Assembly: GCF_001280085.1 (NCBI RefSeq)
Contig: NZ_LGED01000046.1
Location: 1-64,000 of the forward strand
Direction: 5' to 3'
Length of the DNA: 64,000 nucleotides
Source of the DNA: Saccharothrix sp. NRRL B-16348
Lineage (GTDB): Bacteria; Actinomycetota; Actinomycetes; Mycobacteriales; Pseudonocardiaceae
Shown: in pieces, positions 16,695-24,347 of the stretch
How the letters are laid out: every line of letters starts with the position of its first letter
How positions within the stretch are numbered: the stretch's first letter is position 1
Notes under the pieces: model-generated
What the model saw: the letters and a program-made list of their open reading frames with translations, nothing else
What the model was told of the DNA's origin: nothing
Databases searched by the model: none
Position numbers and translations under genes: made by a program

Positions 16695-17003
16695 GTGACC
16701 TTGGGTCGCTTAGCGGAAGTCGAAGCTCTGGTGACAGCAGAGGCGCAAGAAGATCGGTCTCCGAAGTACGGGGCGCCGCATTCGGGTGCCCGTACTGCGG
16801 CGTTTTCGCGGCCCAGCACTGGGCTGCGGACACCGTTGCGGACTGGCAGGTGACGGAAGAGGGCAGGTACTGGGAGGGCCGGCAGCTGTGCATCCAGGCG
16901 AGATCCTCATCGACGGCGACGAAGAACCGGTGCCCGCGCTCTTCGCGTTGCTGAACCTCATCGTGCACCACGTGCTGTCCCGCCCACAGCAGGGGAGACG
17001 GGG
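16695..17003 (+). pseudogene. Decayed DUF4145-type gene with frameshift and internal deletion
   Basis: Three fragments of one protein family lie in order but in different frames. GTG at 16695 opens a stretch reading LGRLAEVEALVTAEAQ and RSPKYGAPH. One frame over come GCPYCGVFAAQHW and WQVTEEGRYWEGRQL, the zinc-ribbon-like N-terminus of DUF4145 proteins. A further frame gives AVHPGEILIDGDEEPVPALF and ALLNLIVHHVLSRPQQ, the family's C-terminal helix. The central domain is absent. I infer a frameshift near 16780 and a deletion near 16890. The family function is unclear (often linked to restriction or phage defence). Recognition is from memory of the family pattern. Confidence 0.55.
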
Positions 17004-17207
17004 AGCTGAGGAGAAGCACGCCACCATCCACAGGCGCGGAGCGCGAACAGCGGTGAACGGTGCAGGAAGGAAGTGCGCTCCGGGGCACGGTGGCCGCACG
17101 GCTCGATCCGTGTTCGGGTGACGAGAGATTGACCGGCGGGCGCGGTCACGGGTGGTGAGGCCGTGACGCGCGCTGCTCTGCTCGGTCGGGTCGACGGTCC
17201 GACTCGG

Positions 17208-17567
17208 TCACATGCCCCGGAGCGGCGGGTAGGGCTGGTCCGGCTCGGGCGGGGCGTTCTGCTTGTTGAGGTTCCTGGCTTCCTGGAGTTGGTCCTCCAG
17301 GGTGACGATGCGGCACGCGGCGTCGAGGCTCATGCCCTGGTCGACCAGTTCCCTGACCCGGGAGGCCAACCGGAGTTGGTACCGGGAGTAGCGGCGGTGG
17401 CCGCCTGACGAGCGCTCCGGCTCGATCAGCTTCGCCTCGTCAAGGCCCCGCAGGAAACCCGGCGTGGTGCCGAGCATCTCCGCGGCTCTGCCCATCGTGA
17501 AGGCGGGGTAGTGGTCGTCGTCCAAGTTGTCAGCCGCGGGTCGCGGCTCGTTCGTTTCTGGGGTCAT
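17208..17567 (-). CDS. MerR-type helix-turn-helix regulator with long leader
   Basis: The 119-residue protein has an acidic N-terminus and a MerR-like winged HTH: AFTMGRAAEMLGTTPGFLRG, LDEAKLIEPERSSGGHRRYS, then YQLRLASRVRELVDQGMSLD and the helix TLEDQLQEARNLN. It has no C-terminal effector domain and no metal-binding cysteines, so it is closer to short MerR-like or BldC-like regulators than to metal sensors. ATG at 17567 is preceded by GGAGG at ideal spacing. A 14-bp hairpin ends 18 nt upstream, and the likely promoter is 540 bp upstream, so expression is probably controlled after initiation. Target genes unknown. Confidence 0.85.
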   Translation of the reverse strand: MTPETNEPRPAADNLDDDHYPAFTMGRAAEMLGTTPGFLRGLDEAKLIEPERSSGGHRRYSRYQLRLASRVRELVDQGMSLDAACRIVTLEDQLQEARNLNKQNAPPEPDQPYPPLRGM

Positions 17568-18100
17568 CGCACCTCCGCGCCACGAGGGGCCCGGTGCCGT
17601 TTGTCGGCACCGGGCCCCAGGGTTATGGGTTCCCACCATCCGGCCTCGCGGCCGGTTTACCGTGTCCGCGTCATCCGCCCGAACCGCGACGGAGACTGCG
17701 TGGATCGCGTTTGCGTAACCGGAGACCACCTTCCAATCTTTCTGGACTGCGGTACCCGCCTGACCTGACTTCAGCCTGAGGCGGGCGATCCGATGGTGTT
17801 CAACCCTTCCCTTCTTCTCTGGTTCCGGACTTACTCGCCACTCGTTCGACGGCCGACACCGGACTTCTCGCTTGCTCCGGCTCACCTCGCCGACCGTCCG
17901 GCCACCGCGCTGGAACCCCTTCCACTGATCGGCTCCAGCTCGCCTGACCGCCTTGCCACTGCACGCGGGTCTGTCGGCTCGGGGTGCGACTTGCTGTCCT
18001 GCGTAAATCGCTTGCACTCCCGGTACTGCACGCGCCGACCGCCCTCGCATCACGGGTAGTTCGTCATCTCCCGTGCCGATCTGACGTTCTCTCTCGTACA
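17568..18100 (-). ncRNA. Structured 5-prime leader of the MerR-type gene (candidate attenuator or riboswitch)
   Basis: About 530 nt between the predicted start site and the merR-like start contain no convincing protein gene but many hairpins. Seen directly: a nested stem 17848-17857 with 17889-17898 enclosing a second CCGGA/TCCGG stem; CCCGCCT (17755-17761) with AGGCGGG (17779-17785); CCGGCC-GCGA-GGCCGG, a GNRA tetraloop hairpin (17640-17655); and the terminal 14-bp hairpin (17586-17618). A five-codon frame MTNYP lies at 18050-18067, with GGGAG directly abutting its ATG. The layout resembles antibiotic-responsive leaders such as whiB7, but the sequence matches no leader I know. Confidence 0.5.
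17586..17618 (-). terminator. 14-bp GC hairpin just upstream of the merR-like ribosome site
   Basis: GGGGCCCGGTGCCG pairs perfectly with its complement around a 5-nt loop. On the minus strand it ends 18 nt before the ATG at 17567, immediately before the GGAGG. No T tract follows, but actinobacterial terminators often lack one. It could be a conditional terminator or mask translation. Confidence 0.6.
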
Positions 18101-18106
18101 AGGAGA

Positions 18107-18136
18107 ACACTACACACGTCGAGGTGCGAATGTCTA
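18107..18136 (-). promoter_or_regulatory. Promoter of the MerR-type leader (TAGACA-N18-TAGTGT)
   Basis: On the minus strand a -35 box TAGACA (18131-18136) is separated by 18 nt from a -10 box TAGTGT (18107-18112). This is the best sigma-70-like match nearby and lies 40 bp after the stop of the upstream methyltransferase gene. Transcription would start near 18100. Confidence 0.55.
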
Positions 18137-18175
18137 CTCCCGTGATCACAGATTTACTCGTTCGCCCAGGAGCGA

Positions 18176-18937
18176 CTACCTGACCTGCGGAGACGTCAGT
18201 CGCGCCTTCCAGATTTCCTCGCTCGGCCACTGCTGGGCCCACGTGGACGACACCTCGTGGTACTCGCGGTTCGCGGGGGTGGGCGCCTGGATCTCGATCA
18301 GGTCGTCCACGGTGAAGCCGGATGAGCGCAGCAGCCGCAGCATGTCGCCGTGCGGGAGGGTGAACTCGGTGGACGTGCCGTAGTCGACCCGGTTGAGGCC
18401 GAACTGGGGGCGCATGAGCGAGGTGGACGCCGTCGCCTCGTCCCGGGCGCAGAGGGCGAACAGCGGCGACCGGTGGAGGAAGACGAGGTGGCCGCCGGGG
18501 CGCAGCAGGCGTGCGGCTTCCGGGATCCAGCGGTACGGGTCGCACCAGAGGGAGGCGCCGTACTCGCTGATCGCGAGGTCGAACGAGGCGTCTTCGCGCG
18601 GCACCTGCTGGGCGTCGCCGAGGAGCAGCGGGAAGTCGAGGGCGAATTCGGCCTGCATCTCGCGAGCGGTGTCGAGTTGGCGGGCGGAGATGTCGATGCC
18701 GACGGGGTGGGCGCCCAGCCTGGCCAGCCACGCCGACACGTAGGCGGTGCCGCAGCCGAGTTCGATGACGTCCATGCCGGACACGTCCGGTGGCAGGGCG
18801 GAGACCTCGGACTCCGGGGTGGCCCACAGGCCCCAGTGCGGCTCGGTCTTCGCCCAGTGCTCGCGGGCCAGGGGGCCGTGCGCGGCGGCGGCGGTGTCTT
18901 CCCAGTGCCGGCGGTTGAGTTCGGTGTGGTCGATCAC
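18176..18937 (-). CDS. Class I SAM-dependent methyltransferase
   Basis: The 253-residue enzyme has motif I VIELGCGTAYVSAWLARLG (about 57-75), the acidic motif II end GIDISARQLDTAR, DAQQVPREDASFDLAISEYG and LRPGGHLVFLHRSP, the standard small-molecule methyltransferase order. The N-terminal WEDTAAAAHGPLAREHW stretch is typical of the UbiE/COQ5-like set of unknown substrates. The GTG at 18937 starts it. It is upstream of the merR-like leader on the same strand, but a separate promoter lies between them. Confidence 0.88.
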   Translation of the reverse strand: MIDHTELNRRHWEDTAAAAHGPLAREHWAKTEPHWGLWATPESEVSALPPDVSGMDVIELGCGTAYVSAWLARLGAHPVGIDISARQLDTAREMQAEFALDFPLLLGDAQQVPREDASFDLAISEYGASLWCDPYRWIPEAARLLRPGGHLVFLHRSPLFALCARDEATASTSLMRPQFGLNRVDYGTSTEFTLPHGDMLRLLRSSGFTVDDLIEIQAPTPANREYHEVSSTWAQQWPSEEIWKARLTSPQVR

Positions 18938-18991
18938 GTGCCCATTGGAGTGGCTCGCGTGGCGGTCGGCGAGCGCTTTTCCGGCTCGGGC

Positions 18992-19025
18992 GCGGCCGGG
19001 AGGGTCCGCTGGACCTCCCGGCCGC
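18992..19025 (-). terminator. Hairpin terminator after the 19038-19238 gene
   Basis: GCGGCCGGGAGG pairs with CCTCCCGGCCGC around a 10-nt interior (12-bp stem). It lies 13 bp after the stop of the small minus-strand gene. Confidence 0.65.
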
Positions 19026-19037
19026 GTCGACCGGACG

Positions 19038-19238
19038 TCACTTCACGTGCGGTCGCAGCTCCGCGAGGCGCCGGAGGAGTTCGCCGACCTCGTTCCAGTC
19101 GAGCTTCGCGGATTCGCCGGGCGGGGTGTGGATGCAGACGTTGCCCTCTTCGGTGAGCGACACCTCCAGCGTCCGCCGACGACCCAGGGCGTCGGTGCAC
19201 CCGACGCGACCGCCCTGCCGAACCGTGTTCTCGATCAT
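19038..19238 (-). CDS. Small conserved-looking protein of unknown function
   Basis: The 66-residue product begins MIENTVRQGGRVGCTDALGR, continues with strands RRTLEVSLTEEGNVCIHTP and ends in the amphipathic helix DWNEVGELLRRLAELRPHVK. I cannot name the family. GGGAGGT lies 7 nt before the ATG, and a strong terminator follows the stop, which together support a real gene. It may be cytoplasmic. Confidence 0.65.
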   Translation of the reverse strand: MIENTVRQGGRVGCTDALGRRRTLEVSLTEEGNVCIHTPPGESAKLDWNEVGELLRRLAELRPHVK

Positions 19239-19488
19239 CGGTCAGACCTCCCAGCGTTACCACCCGTGTAACCGTGATTCGTTCGGACCAACGAGGACGT
19301 TACGAACTACTCCCCGCTGTTGCTTAATCCCCCATCCGGGTCGCTGACCGAGGGTCCGTCACGTTCGGTTAATCCGATCGAGTGAAGGTTGACCGTTCAT
19401 GTGACGTTGCGTAACAAGTGGCGGGGTTCGGACGACGACGAGTCAACGTGTCCGACCGGCGTCCGCCCCGCCAGCAGGGAGATGTCCC

Positions 19489-19701
19489 ATGACCACCACC
19501 ACCGCCACCAAGAACCGGCTGCCCGTCGTCGCCTGGATCCCGGTCGCGCTCGGCTTAGCCGGTCTGGTCGGGGTTCTGGCCTCGCCCGCCGCGGCCGTCG
19601 TCGTCGGCACGGTCGCCGCGCTGGTCACCCTGGCCTGCCGTGCCCTGGTCCGGGCGTCACGCAAGGTGGACCGCATCCTGGCCGAGGAACTCGACCGCTG
19701 A
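19489..19701 (+). CDS. Small two-pass membrane protein, unknown function
   Basis: The 70-residue protein has two hydrophobic segments (LPVVAWIPVALGLAGLVGVL and AAVVVGTVAALVTLACRAL), a short turn, and a charged C-terminal helix RASRKVDRILAEELDR. GGGAG precedes the ATG by 8 nt. Upstream (19239-19488) is a 250-bp divergent region with AT-richer patches likely to hold both promoters. No family identified. Confidence 0.6.
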   Translation: MTTTTATKNRLPVVAWIPVALGLAGLVGVLASPAAAVVVGTVAALVTLACRALVRASRKVDRILAEELDR

Positions 19702-19775
19702 CTCACGCGAACCGGTGACCTTGCGTCACCCGAATCGCCTCACGCACCGTGAACGCGGCGCGGCATGATCGGGAC

Positions 19776-20561
19776 ATGGGCGAAGTGCGGCGGGTGTACG
19801 GGGTGGGCGACCTGGCGGCGTTGCCGGTGTTCGCCGGCGGCTTCATCAACTTCGGCTACTGGGCGGGCATCCCGCTGGACGGCGAGCTGACCGTCGAGCA
19901 GCGGATCGCGTCCCAGCAGGCCCTGTACGACCTGGTCGTGGCCGCGCTCGGGATCGGGCCGGGCGACCGGGTGCTCGAAGTCGGCTCGGGGCGCGGCCTG
20001 GGCGCGCGCCGCGTCCTGGGCAGGGAGCCCGCCCTGGTCCGCGGCGTCGACCTGGTGCCGGAGCAGGTCGCGCGGGCCGCGGAGGCCAACGACGACCCGC
20101 GTGTGGCGTTCGTCCAGGGCGCGTCCGACGACCTCCCGTTCCCCGACGGCTCGTTCGACGCCCTGCTGTCCGTGGAGGCCGCGCAGCACTTCGAGGACGT
20201 CCCGGGGTTCGCGCGCGAGAGCGCCCGCGTGCTCGCGCCGGGCGGCCGGTTCGCCGTCACCACGTTCTTCGCCAGGACGGCGGACGCGGGCGCGCGGCTG
20301 GCCGAGCTGCTGGAGACGTTCGCCTCCGGTCTCGACCGCGCCCACCTGGTCGACGACGTGGTGCGCGACCTGCGCGGAGCCGGGTTCGCCGACGTCACCG
20401 CGCTCAGCATCGGCGAGCACGTGTGGCGCGCGCTGGACCGGTGGCTCGACCAGGGGCCGCGCCCCGACCGGTGGGATCGCAACTGGTTGCGCGCCGCGGA
20501 GCGGGGTCTCGTGGACTACTACCTGGTCACCGCGCGGAAGCCGGCAGGATCGGGTGTGTGA
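19776..20561 (+). CDS. SAM-dependent methyltransferase
   Basis: The 261-residue enzyme has motif I VLEVGSGRGLGARRVLG, motif II VRGVDLVPEQVARA, then LPFPDGSFDALLSVEAAQHF and LAPGGRFAVTTFF. The N-terminal FAGGFINFGYW and motif arrangement resemble the tocopherol/geranyl-diphosphate-type and PhzM-like C-methyltransferases; substrate unknown. The ATG at 19776 is preferred to an upstream GTG at 19749. Its last codons overlap the GTG of the peptidase gene, indicating translational coupling. Confidence 0.85.
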   Translation: MGEVRRVYGVGDLAALPVFAGGFINFGYWAGIPLDGELTVEQRIASQQALYDLVVAALGIGPGDRVLEVGSGRGLGARRVLGREPALVRGVDLVPEQVARAAEANDDPRVAFVQGASDDLPFPDGSFDALLSVEAAQHFEDVPGFARESARVLAPGGRFAVTTFFARTADAGARLAELLETFASGLDRAHLVDDVVRDLRGAGFADVTALSIGEHVWRALDRWLDQGPRPDRWDRNWLRAAERGLVDYYLVTARKPAGSGV

Positions 20562-22366
20562 CGACGCACCCGACCGCCGAAGTGCCCGAGCCGCTGTTCG
20601 CCGACGCCGAGGCCGAAGCCCGCTGGCGGGCCCGCTTCACGGCTCCGCGCGTGAGCCTGCCCGGGTGGGCCGACGACGCACCCGACCGCAGCCTGTACCT
20701 GTCGAACTCCAGCGGCGTGTGGGAGATCTACGCGTGGGACCGCGCGAGCGACACCCACCGCAAGGTGACCGACCGCCCGAACGGCACGTCGCACGGCGCG
20801 CTCAGCCCTGACGGTGACACGATCTGGTGGTTCGCCGACACCGACGGTGACGAGTTCGGCACGTGGGTCAGCGAGCCGTTCAAGCCGGGCGGCGACGCGA
20901 AGCCCGCCGTGGACGGCGTGCAGGCCGGGTACCCGGCCGGGCTGGAGATCGGGCACGAGGTCGTCGCGGTCGGCACGTCCACCGACGATGGCACCACCGT
21001 GTACGTGTCACGGGACGGCGGGCCGGCCGAGGTGATCTACGCGCACGAGAACGACGGCGGCGTGGCGGCGTTGTCCAAGGACGAGACGCTGGTCGTGCTG
21101 TCGCACTCGGAGCACGGCGACAACCGGCACGCGGCACTGCGCGTCGTCACCCCGACGGGCGAGAAGATCACCGAGAAGTGGGACGGGCCGGGCAAGGGCC
21201 TGGACGCGATCGCGTTCAGCCCGGTGCGCGGCGACAACCGGCTCCTGGTCGGGCACGAGCGGCGCGGCAAGGAAGAGCTGCTGATCTGGGACGTCGCGGC
21301 GGACACCGAGACCGAGGTCGTGATCGACCTGCCCGGCGAGATCAGCGCCGACTGGTACCCGGACGCGAAGTCGCTGCTGGTCGTGCACACGTTCCAGGCG
21401 CGCAACACCCTGCACCGCTACGACCTGGCCACCGGCGTCCTGTCCGCGTTGGACACCCCGCACGGCACGGTCGGCAGCGCGAACGTGCGGCCGGACGGCG
21501 CGGTGGAGTACTCGTGGTCGTCGGCCGCGCGGCCGGGCGTGGTGCGGGTGCTGGACGTGGACGGCGACGAGCGCGTGCTGCTGGAGCCGCCGGGCCACAA
21601 GGCGCCGCCGTCGGTCGACCTGACCGACGTGTTCGTGGGCGACGTGCACGCCCTGGTCGCACGGCCGGCCGGCGCGCCCGACGGCCCGCTGCCGACCGTG
21701 TTCCACCTGCACGGCGGGCCGCACTCGGCGGACGAGGACCGGTTCTCCGCCTACCGGGCGGTGTGGCTGGACGCCGGGTTCGCCGTGGTGCACGTGAACT
21801 ACCGCGGGTCCACCGGGTACGGGTCGAAGTGGCGTGACGCGATCGAGGGCCGGCCGGGGTTGACCGAGCTGGAGGACGTGGCGGCGGTGCACGACTGGGC
21901 CGTGTCGTCCGGGTTCGCCGACCCGGCGAAGTGCGTGGTGAACGGCGCGTCGTGGGGCGGGTACCTGTCGCTGCTGGCGCTGGGCACGCAGCCGGAGCGG
22001 TGGGCGGCGGGTGTCGCGGGCGTGCCGGTGGCGGACTACCTGGCCGCGTACGAGGACGAGATGGAGCCGCTGCGCGCGTTCGACCGGGCGTTGTTCGGCG
22101 GTTCGCCGGAGGAACTCCCCGACCGGTACCGCGAGTGCTCGCCGTTGACGTACGTGGACGCGGTGCGCGCGCCCGTGCTCGTGCTGGCGGGGGAGAACGA
22201 CCCGCGGTGCCCGATCAGGCAGATCGACAACTACCTGGAGCGGCTGGCGGCGCGCGGGGCGGCGTACGAGGTGTACCGGTACGACGCCGGGCACGGTTCC
22301 CTGGTGGTCGCGGAGACGATCCGGCAGACGGCCGCCGAGGTCGCGTTCGTGCGGCGCGTGCTGTAG
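20558..22366 (+). CDS. S9-family (prolyl oligopeptidase-like) serine peptidase
   Basis: The 602-residue enzyme has an N-terminal beta-propeller region with repeated blades (RSLYLSNSSGVWEIYAWDRA, GALSPDGDTIWWFAD and similar) and a C-terminal alpha/beta-hydrolase domain from about residue 370: oxyanion HGGPHSADEDRF, nucleophile Ser465 in NGASWGGYLS, Asp548 in ENDPRCPIRQ, and His579 in DAGHGSLV. This order fits the acylaminoacyl-peptidase/dipeptidyl-peptidase group that trims small peptides. There is no signal peptide, so it is probably cytoplasmic. It overlaps the methyltransferase stop (GTGTGA), suggesting an operon. Confidence 0.92.
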   Translation: MTTHPTAEVPEPLFADAEAEARWRARFTAPRVSLPGWADDAPDRSLYLSNSSGVWEIYAWDRASDTHRKVTDRPNGTSHGALSPDGDTIWWFADTDGDEFGTWVSEPFKPGGDAKPAVDGVQAGYPAGLEIGHEVVAVGTSTDDGTTVYVSRDGGPAEVIYAHENDGGVAALSKDETLVVLSHSEHGDNRHAALRVVTPTGEKITEKWDGPGKGLDAIAFSPVRGDNRLLVGHERRGKEELLIWDVAADTETEVVIDLPGEISADWYPDAKSLLVVHTFQARNTLHRYDLATGVLSALDTPHGTVGSANVRPDGAVEYSWSSAARPGVVRVLDVDGDERVLLEPPGHKAPPSVDLTDVFVGDVHALVARPAGAPDGPLPTVFHLHGGPHSADEDRFSAYRAVWLDAGFAVVHVNYRGSTGYGSKWRDAIEGRPGLTELEDVAAVHDWAVSSGFADPAKCVVNGASWGGYLSLLALGTQPERWAAGVAGVPVADYLAAYEDEMEPLRAFDRALFGGSPEELPDRYRECSPLTYVDAVRAPVLVLAGENDPRCPIRQIDNYLERLAARGAAYEVYRYDAGHGSLVVAETIRQTAAEVAFVRRVL

Positions 22367-22382
22367 CGGCGCAGGACCGGCG

Positions 22383-22450
22383 CTCGCCGTGGGTCCGGGC
22401 CTGCCGTGGGTCCGGGCTCGCGGTAGGTCCGGGCTCCCGGTAGGCCCGGA
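22383..22450. repeat. Four tandem copies of a degenerate 17-bp repeat
   Basis: Units begin at 22383, 22400, 22417 and 22434; the first reads CTCGCCGTGGGTCCGGG and the others differ by a few bases. A fifth decayed unit follows. The array sits in the spacer after the peptidase gene and may be slippage-derived; further CTTGCC/GGGC runs continue to about 22520. Confidence 0.7.
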
Positions 22451-22627
22451 CTTGCCGAAGGCCGCCGGGCCGGCCGTGGGCCGTCGGACTTGCCGCACGT
22501 CGTCGGGCTCGCCGTGGGCTGGGCTTGCCGACGAGCCGACGGTGGAACCGGCTGCGGAGCCGGCTACGCAGGAGTCCCCGCCCAGGGGAACCCTGTTTTC
22601 GATTTTACCGACGGGGTACGACATTTT

Positions 22628-22657
22628 CGGGGGCCACCGGCTGTCCGGTGGCCCCCG
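22628..22657. terminator. Bidirectional hairpin terminator between peptidase and dps genes
   Basis: CGGGGGCCACCGG pairs with its complement around CTGT (13 bp). It follows the AT-rich TACGACATTTT and lies 9 bp past the dps stop, so it can serve both convergent genes. Confidence 0.75.
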
Positions 22658-22666
22658 CGGTGTCGG

Positions 22667-23152
22667 TCAGGCCTGCTGCGCCTGCCACATCCAGTGCGCC
22701 TGCTCGAAGTTCTTCGTGATCTCGATCAGCAGGTCCTGGGTGACCAGGTCGGACTTGTCGGTCTCGTCGATCCGCGCGCGCAGCCGCCCGATCAGCTCGC
22801 CCAGCGCGGTGACGACGGCCGCGACGACCTCGTCCTCCTTCAGCCAGCCGCCGGGGAACTCCGGCACGCCCGAGCCCGCCGCGACGGTCTTCGCCTTGCC
22901 GTCCGGCGAGATGCCGAGCGCGGCGGCCCGTTCAGCCACCTCGTCGGTGTACGTGCGGGCGGTCGTGACGAGTTCGTCCAGCTGCAGGTGGACGCTGCGG
23001 AAGTTCTTGCCGACCACGTTCCAGTGCGCCTGCTTGGCCACCAGGGACACGTCGATCAGGTCGACCAGGGTGGCCTGGAGCACCGCGGCGACCGAGGCCT
23101 TGTCGGACTCGGACAGCGGGCTGGTGATCGGAGACTTCTGAGACTTGCTCAT
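22667..23152 (-). CDS. dps: Dps-family ferritin-like DNA-protection protein
   Basis: The 161-residue protein is a four-helix ferritin-like Dps. The ferroxidase signature is visible as AKQAHWNVVGKNFRSVHLQL (His and later acidic residues) with LDELVTTARTYTDEVAER, and the second helix pair GELIGRLRARIDETDKSDLV then LIEITKNFEQAHWMWQAQ. Dps 12-mers oxidise and store iron using peroxide and shield DNA. It follows the ohr gene by 16 bp on the same strand, so both are probably expressed together under peroxide stress. Confidence 0.95.
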   Translation of the reverse strand: MSKSQKSPITSPLSESDKASVAAVLQATLVDLIDVSLVAKQAHWNVVGKNFRSVHLQLDELVTTARTYTDEVAERAAALGISPDGKAKTVAAGSGVPEFPGGWLKEDEVVAAVVTALGELIGRLRARIDETDKSDLVTQDLLIEITKNFEQAHWMWQAQQA

Positions 23153-23168
23153 GGGGTCTGACGCCTCC

Positions 23169-23591
23169 TCAGACGGTGGTCGTGAGAGCCACCTCGATGT
23201 TGCCTCGCGTGGCGTTGGAGTACGGGCAGATCTGGTGCGCGGCGGCGGCCAGCCGCTCGGCCACGTCCTGCTCGACGCCCGGGATGTGGGCGGCCAGTTC
23301 GACGGCGAGCTCGAAGCCGCCGCTGCCGTTGGGGCCGAGGTCGACCTTCGCGGTCACGGACGTCTCGCCGATCGTCACCTTGGCCTGCCGCGCGGCGACC
23401 TTCAGCGCGCTGTGGAAGCACGCCGCGTACCCGGCCGCGAACAGCTGCTCGGGGTTGGTCCGGTCGCCGCCGGGGCCGCCCAGCTCCTTGGGCGTGGAGA
23501 GCTGCTCGTCGATCACGCCGTCGGAGGAGCGGACCTCGCCGTTGCGACCGTCCCCGACTGCGATGGCTTCCGCGGTGTAGAGCACCTGCAT
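23169..23591 (-). CDS. ohr: Organic hydroperoxide resistance protein (Ohr/OsmC family)
   Basis: The 140-residue thiol peroxidase has the two redox cysteines in their usual contexts: FAAGYAACFHSAL (about C58) and HQICPYSNATRGN (about C122), plus the reactive-site Arg/Glu region. It reduces fatty-acid and other organic hydroperoxides. No OhrR gene is adjacent, so its regulator lies elsewhere. TCTCCTTT before the ATG (AAAGGAGA on the minus strand) is a strong ribosome site. Confidence 0.95.
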   Translation of the reverse strand: MQVLYTAEAIAVGDGRNGEVRSSDGVIDEQLSTPKELGGPGGDRTNPEQLFAAGYAACFHSALKVAARQAKVTIGETSVTAKVDLGPNGSGGFELAVELAAHIPGVEQDVAERLAAAAHQICPYSNATRGNIEVALTTTV

Positions 23592-23705
23592 GGTGAACGC
23601 TCTCCTTTGAGCTGGTGGTCGAGCCCGTCGATCGGCTCAACACCCGGCCGAAGCCGAACCACACCCGGTCGTGTGGCAGCTCACGCCCCTCTCACACGTA
23701 CCCGC

Positions 23706-24266
23706 TCAGCCCGTCCTCGACACGGCGAACTCGGCCACCTGTCGCCCGATCGTGCGGAGCTGGTCGGCGACGGACGGCACCGTGCAGCCGCCTTCCACGT
23801 CGAACTCGACCTCGCGCGAGTTCACCGCCACGCCCAACGGCGTGGGCCAGCCGCGCAGCGCGTGCACGATCGAGCGCAACGCGGTCAGCGTGGTCACCGA
23901 CGCCTGCCAGCCCTGGGCCGTGGCGACGCAGCCGACGGCGCGGCCGTCCAGGTAGGGGCGCTCGTCGTCGCGCAGGTCCTCGATGTAGTCCAGGGCGTTC
24001 TTGACCAGGCCGGACACGGTGCCGTGGTAGCCGGGCGAGACGAGCACGACGCCGTCGGCGCCGCGCAGCGCCTCGACGAGCCGCCGCGCGTTGTCGGTCC
24101 GGTCGGGGATGGCCGGGTCGTAGAACGGGAGCACCAGGTCGGGTCCGGAGACCTCGACGACCTTCGCGCCCGCGTCGACGGCGCCCTCCAGGGCGATCCT
24201 CATCGCGCGCTCGGACTGCGAGTTGGGGCGGAGGGATCCGCCGATGCCCACCACGGTGACCGTCAT
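23706..24266 (-). CDS. NADPH-dependent FMN reductase-like flavoprotein
   Basis: The 186-residue flavodoxin-fold protein has the FMN phosphate loop GIGGSLRPNSQSERAMR, the central VLVSPGYHGTVSGLVKNALDY (SPxYxGxxxxxxKNxxD, classic for the family), and GRAVGCVATAQGWQASVTTL. Members reduce FMN, quinones or azo dyes with NADPH. ATG at 24266 is preferred over an upstream ATG at 24290 because the flavin loop then starts 6 residues in. It diverges from the alpha/beta-hydrolase gene by 81 bp and follows ohr/dps on the same strand. Confidence 0.92.
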   Translation of the reverse strand: MTVTVVGIGGSLRPNSQSERAMRIALEGAVDAGAKVVEVSGPDLVLPFYDPAIPDRTDNARRLVEALRGADGVVLVSPGYHGTVSGLVKNALDYIEDLRDDERPYLDGRAVGCVATAQGWQASVTTLTALRSIVHALRGWPTPLGVAVNSREVEFDVEGGCTVPSVADQLRTIGRQVAEFAVSRTG

Positions 24267-24334
24267 GGTGCCCGATCCTGCCACCTGCACCTAACTGGAG
24301 GTCCAGTCGCTCGCCCCGCACCCCTACCCGCGAG

Positions 24335-24340
24335 TAACGT
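24335..24340 (+). promoter_or_regulatory. -10 box TAACGT, leaderless start at 24348
   Basis: TAACGT ends 7 nt before the ATG of the alpha/beta-hydrolase gene; no ribosome site is seen. Confidence 0.45.
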
Positions 24341-24347
24341 ACGTCTC

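Noticed and set aside
17740..17790. T-box-like sequence GGCGGGTACCGCAG in the MerR leader (minus strand)
   Set aside because: It resembles the T-box AGGGTGGTACCGCG core in part, but no Stem I, specifier loop or tRNA-synthetase gene is present.
17568..18100. RNase P RNA, tmRNA or Ms1 in the leader
   Set aside because: The conserved cores of RNase P and tmRNA that I know are absent; I cannot recall the Ms1 sequence well enough to test it, and its expected neighbours are not here.
17208..18827. One continuous minus-strand open frame joining the MerR-type gene to upstream sequence as a 539-residue protein
   Set aside because: Upstream codons have no family resemblance, the frame crosses a promoter and the antisense-frame of the methyltransferase, and the MerR start has its own GGAGG. 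It stays open because of GC bias.
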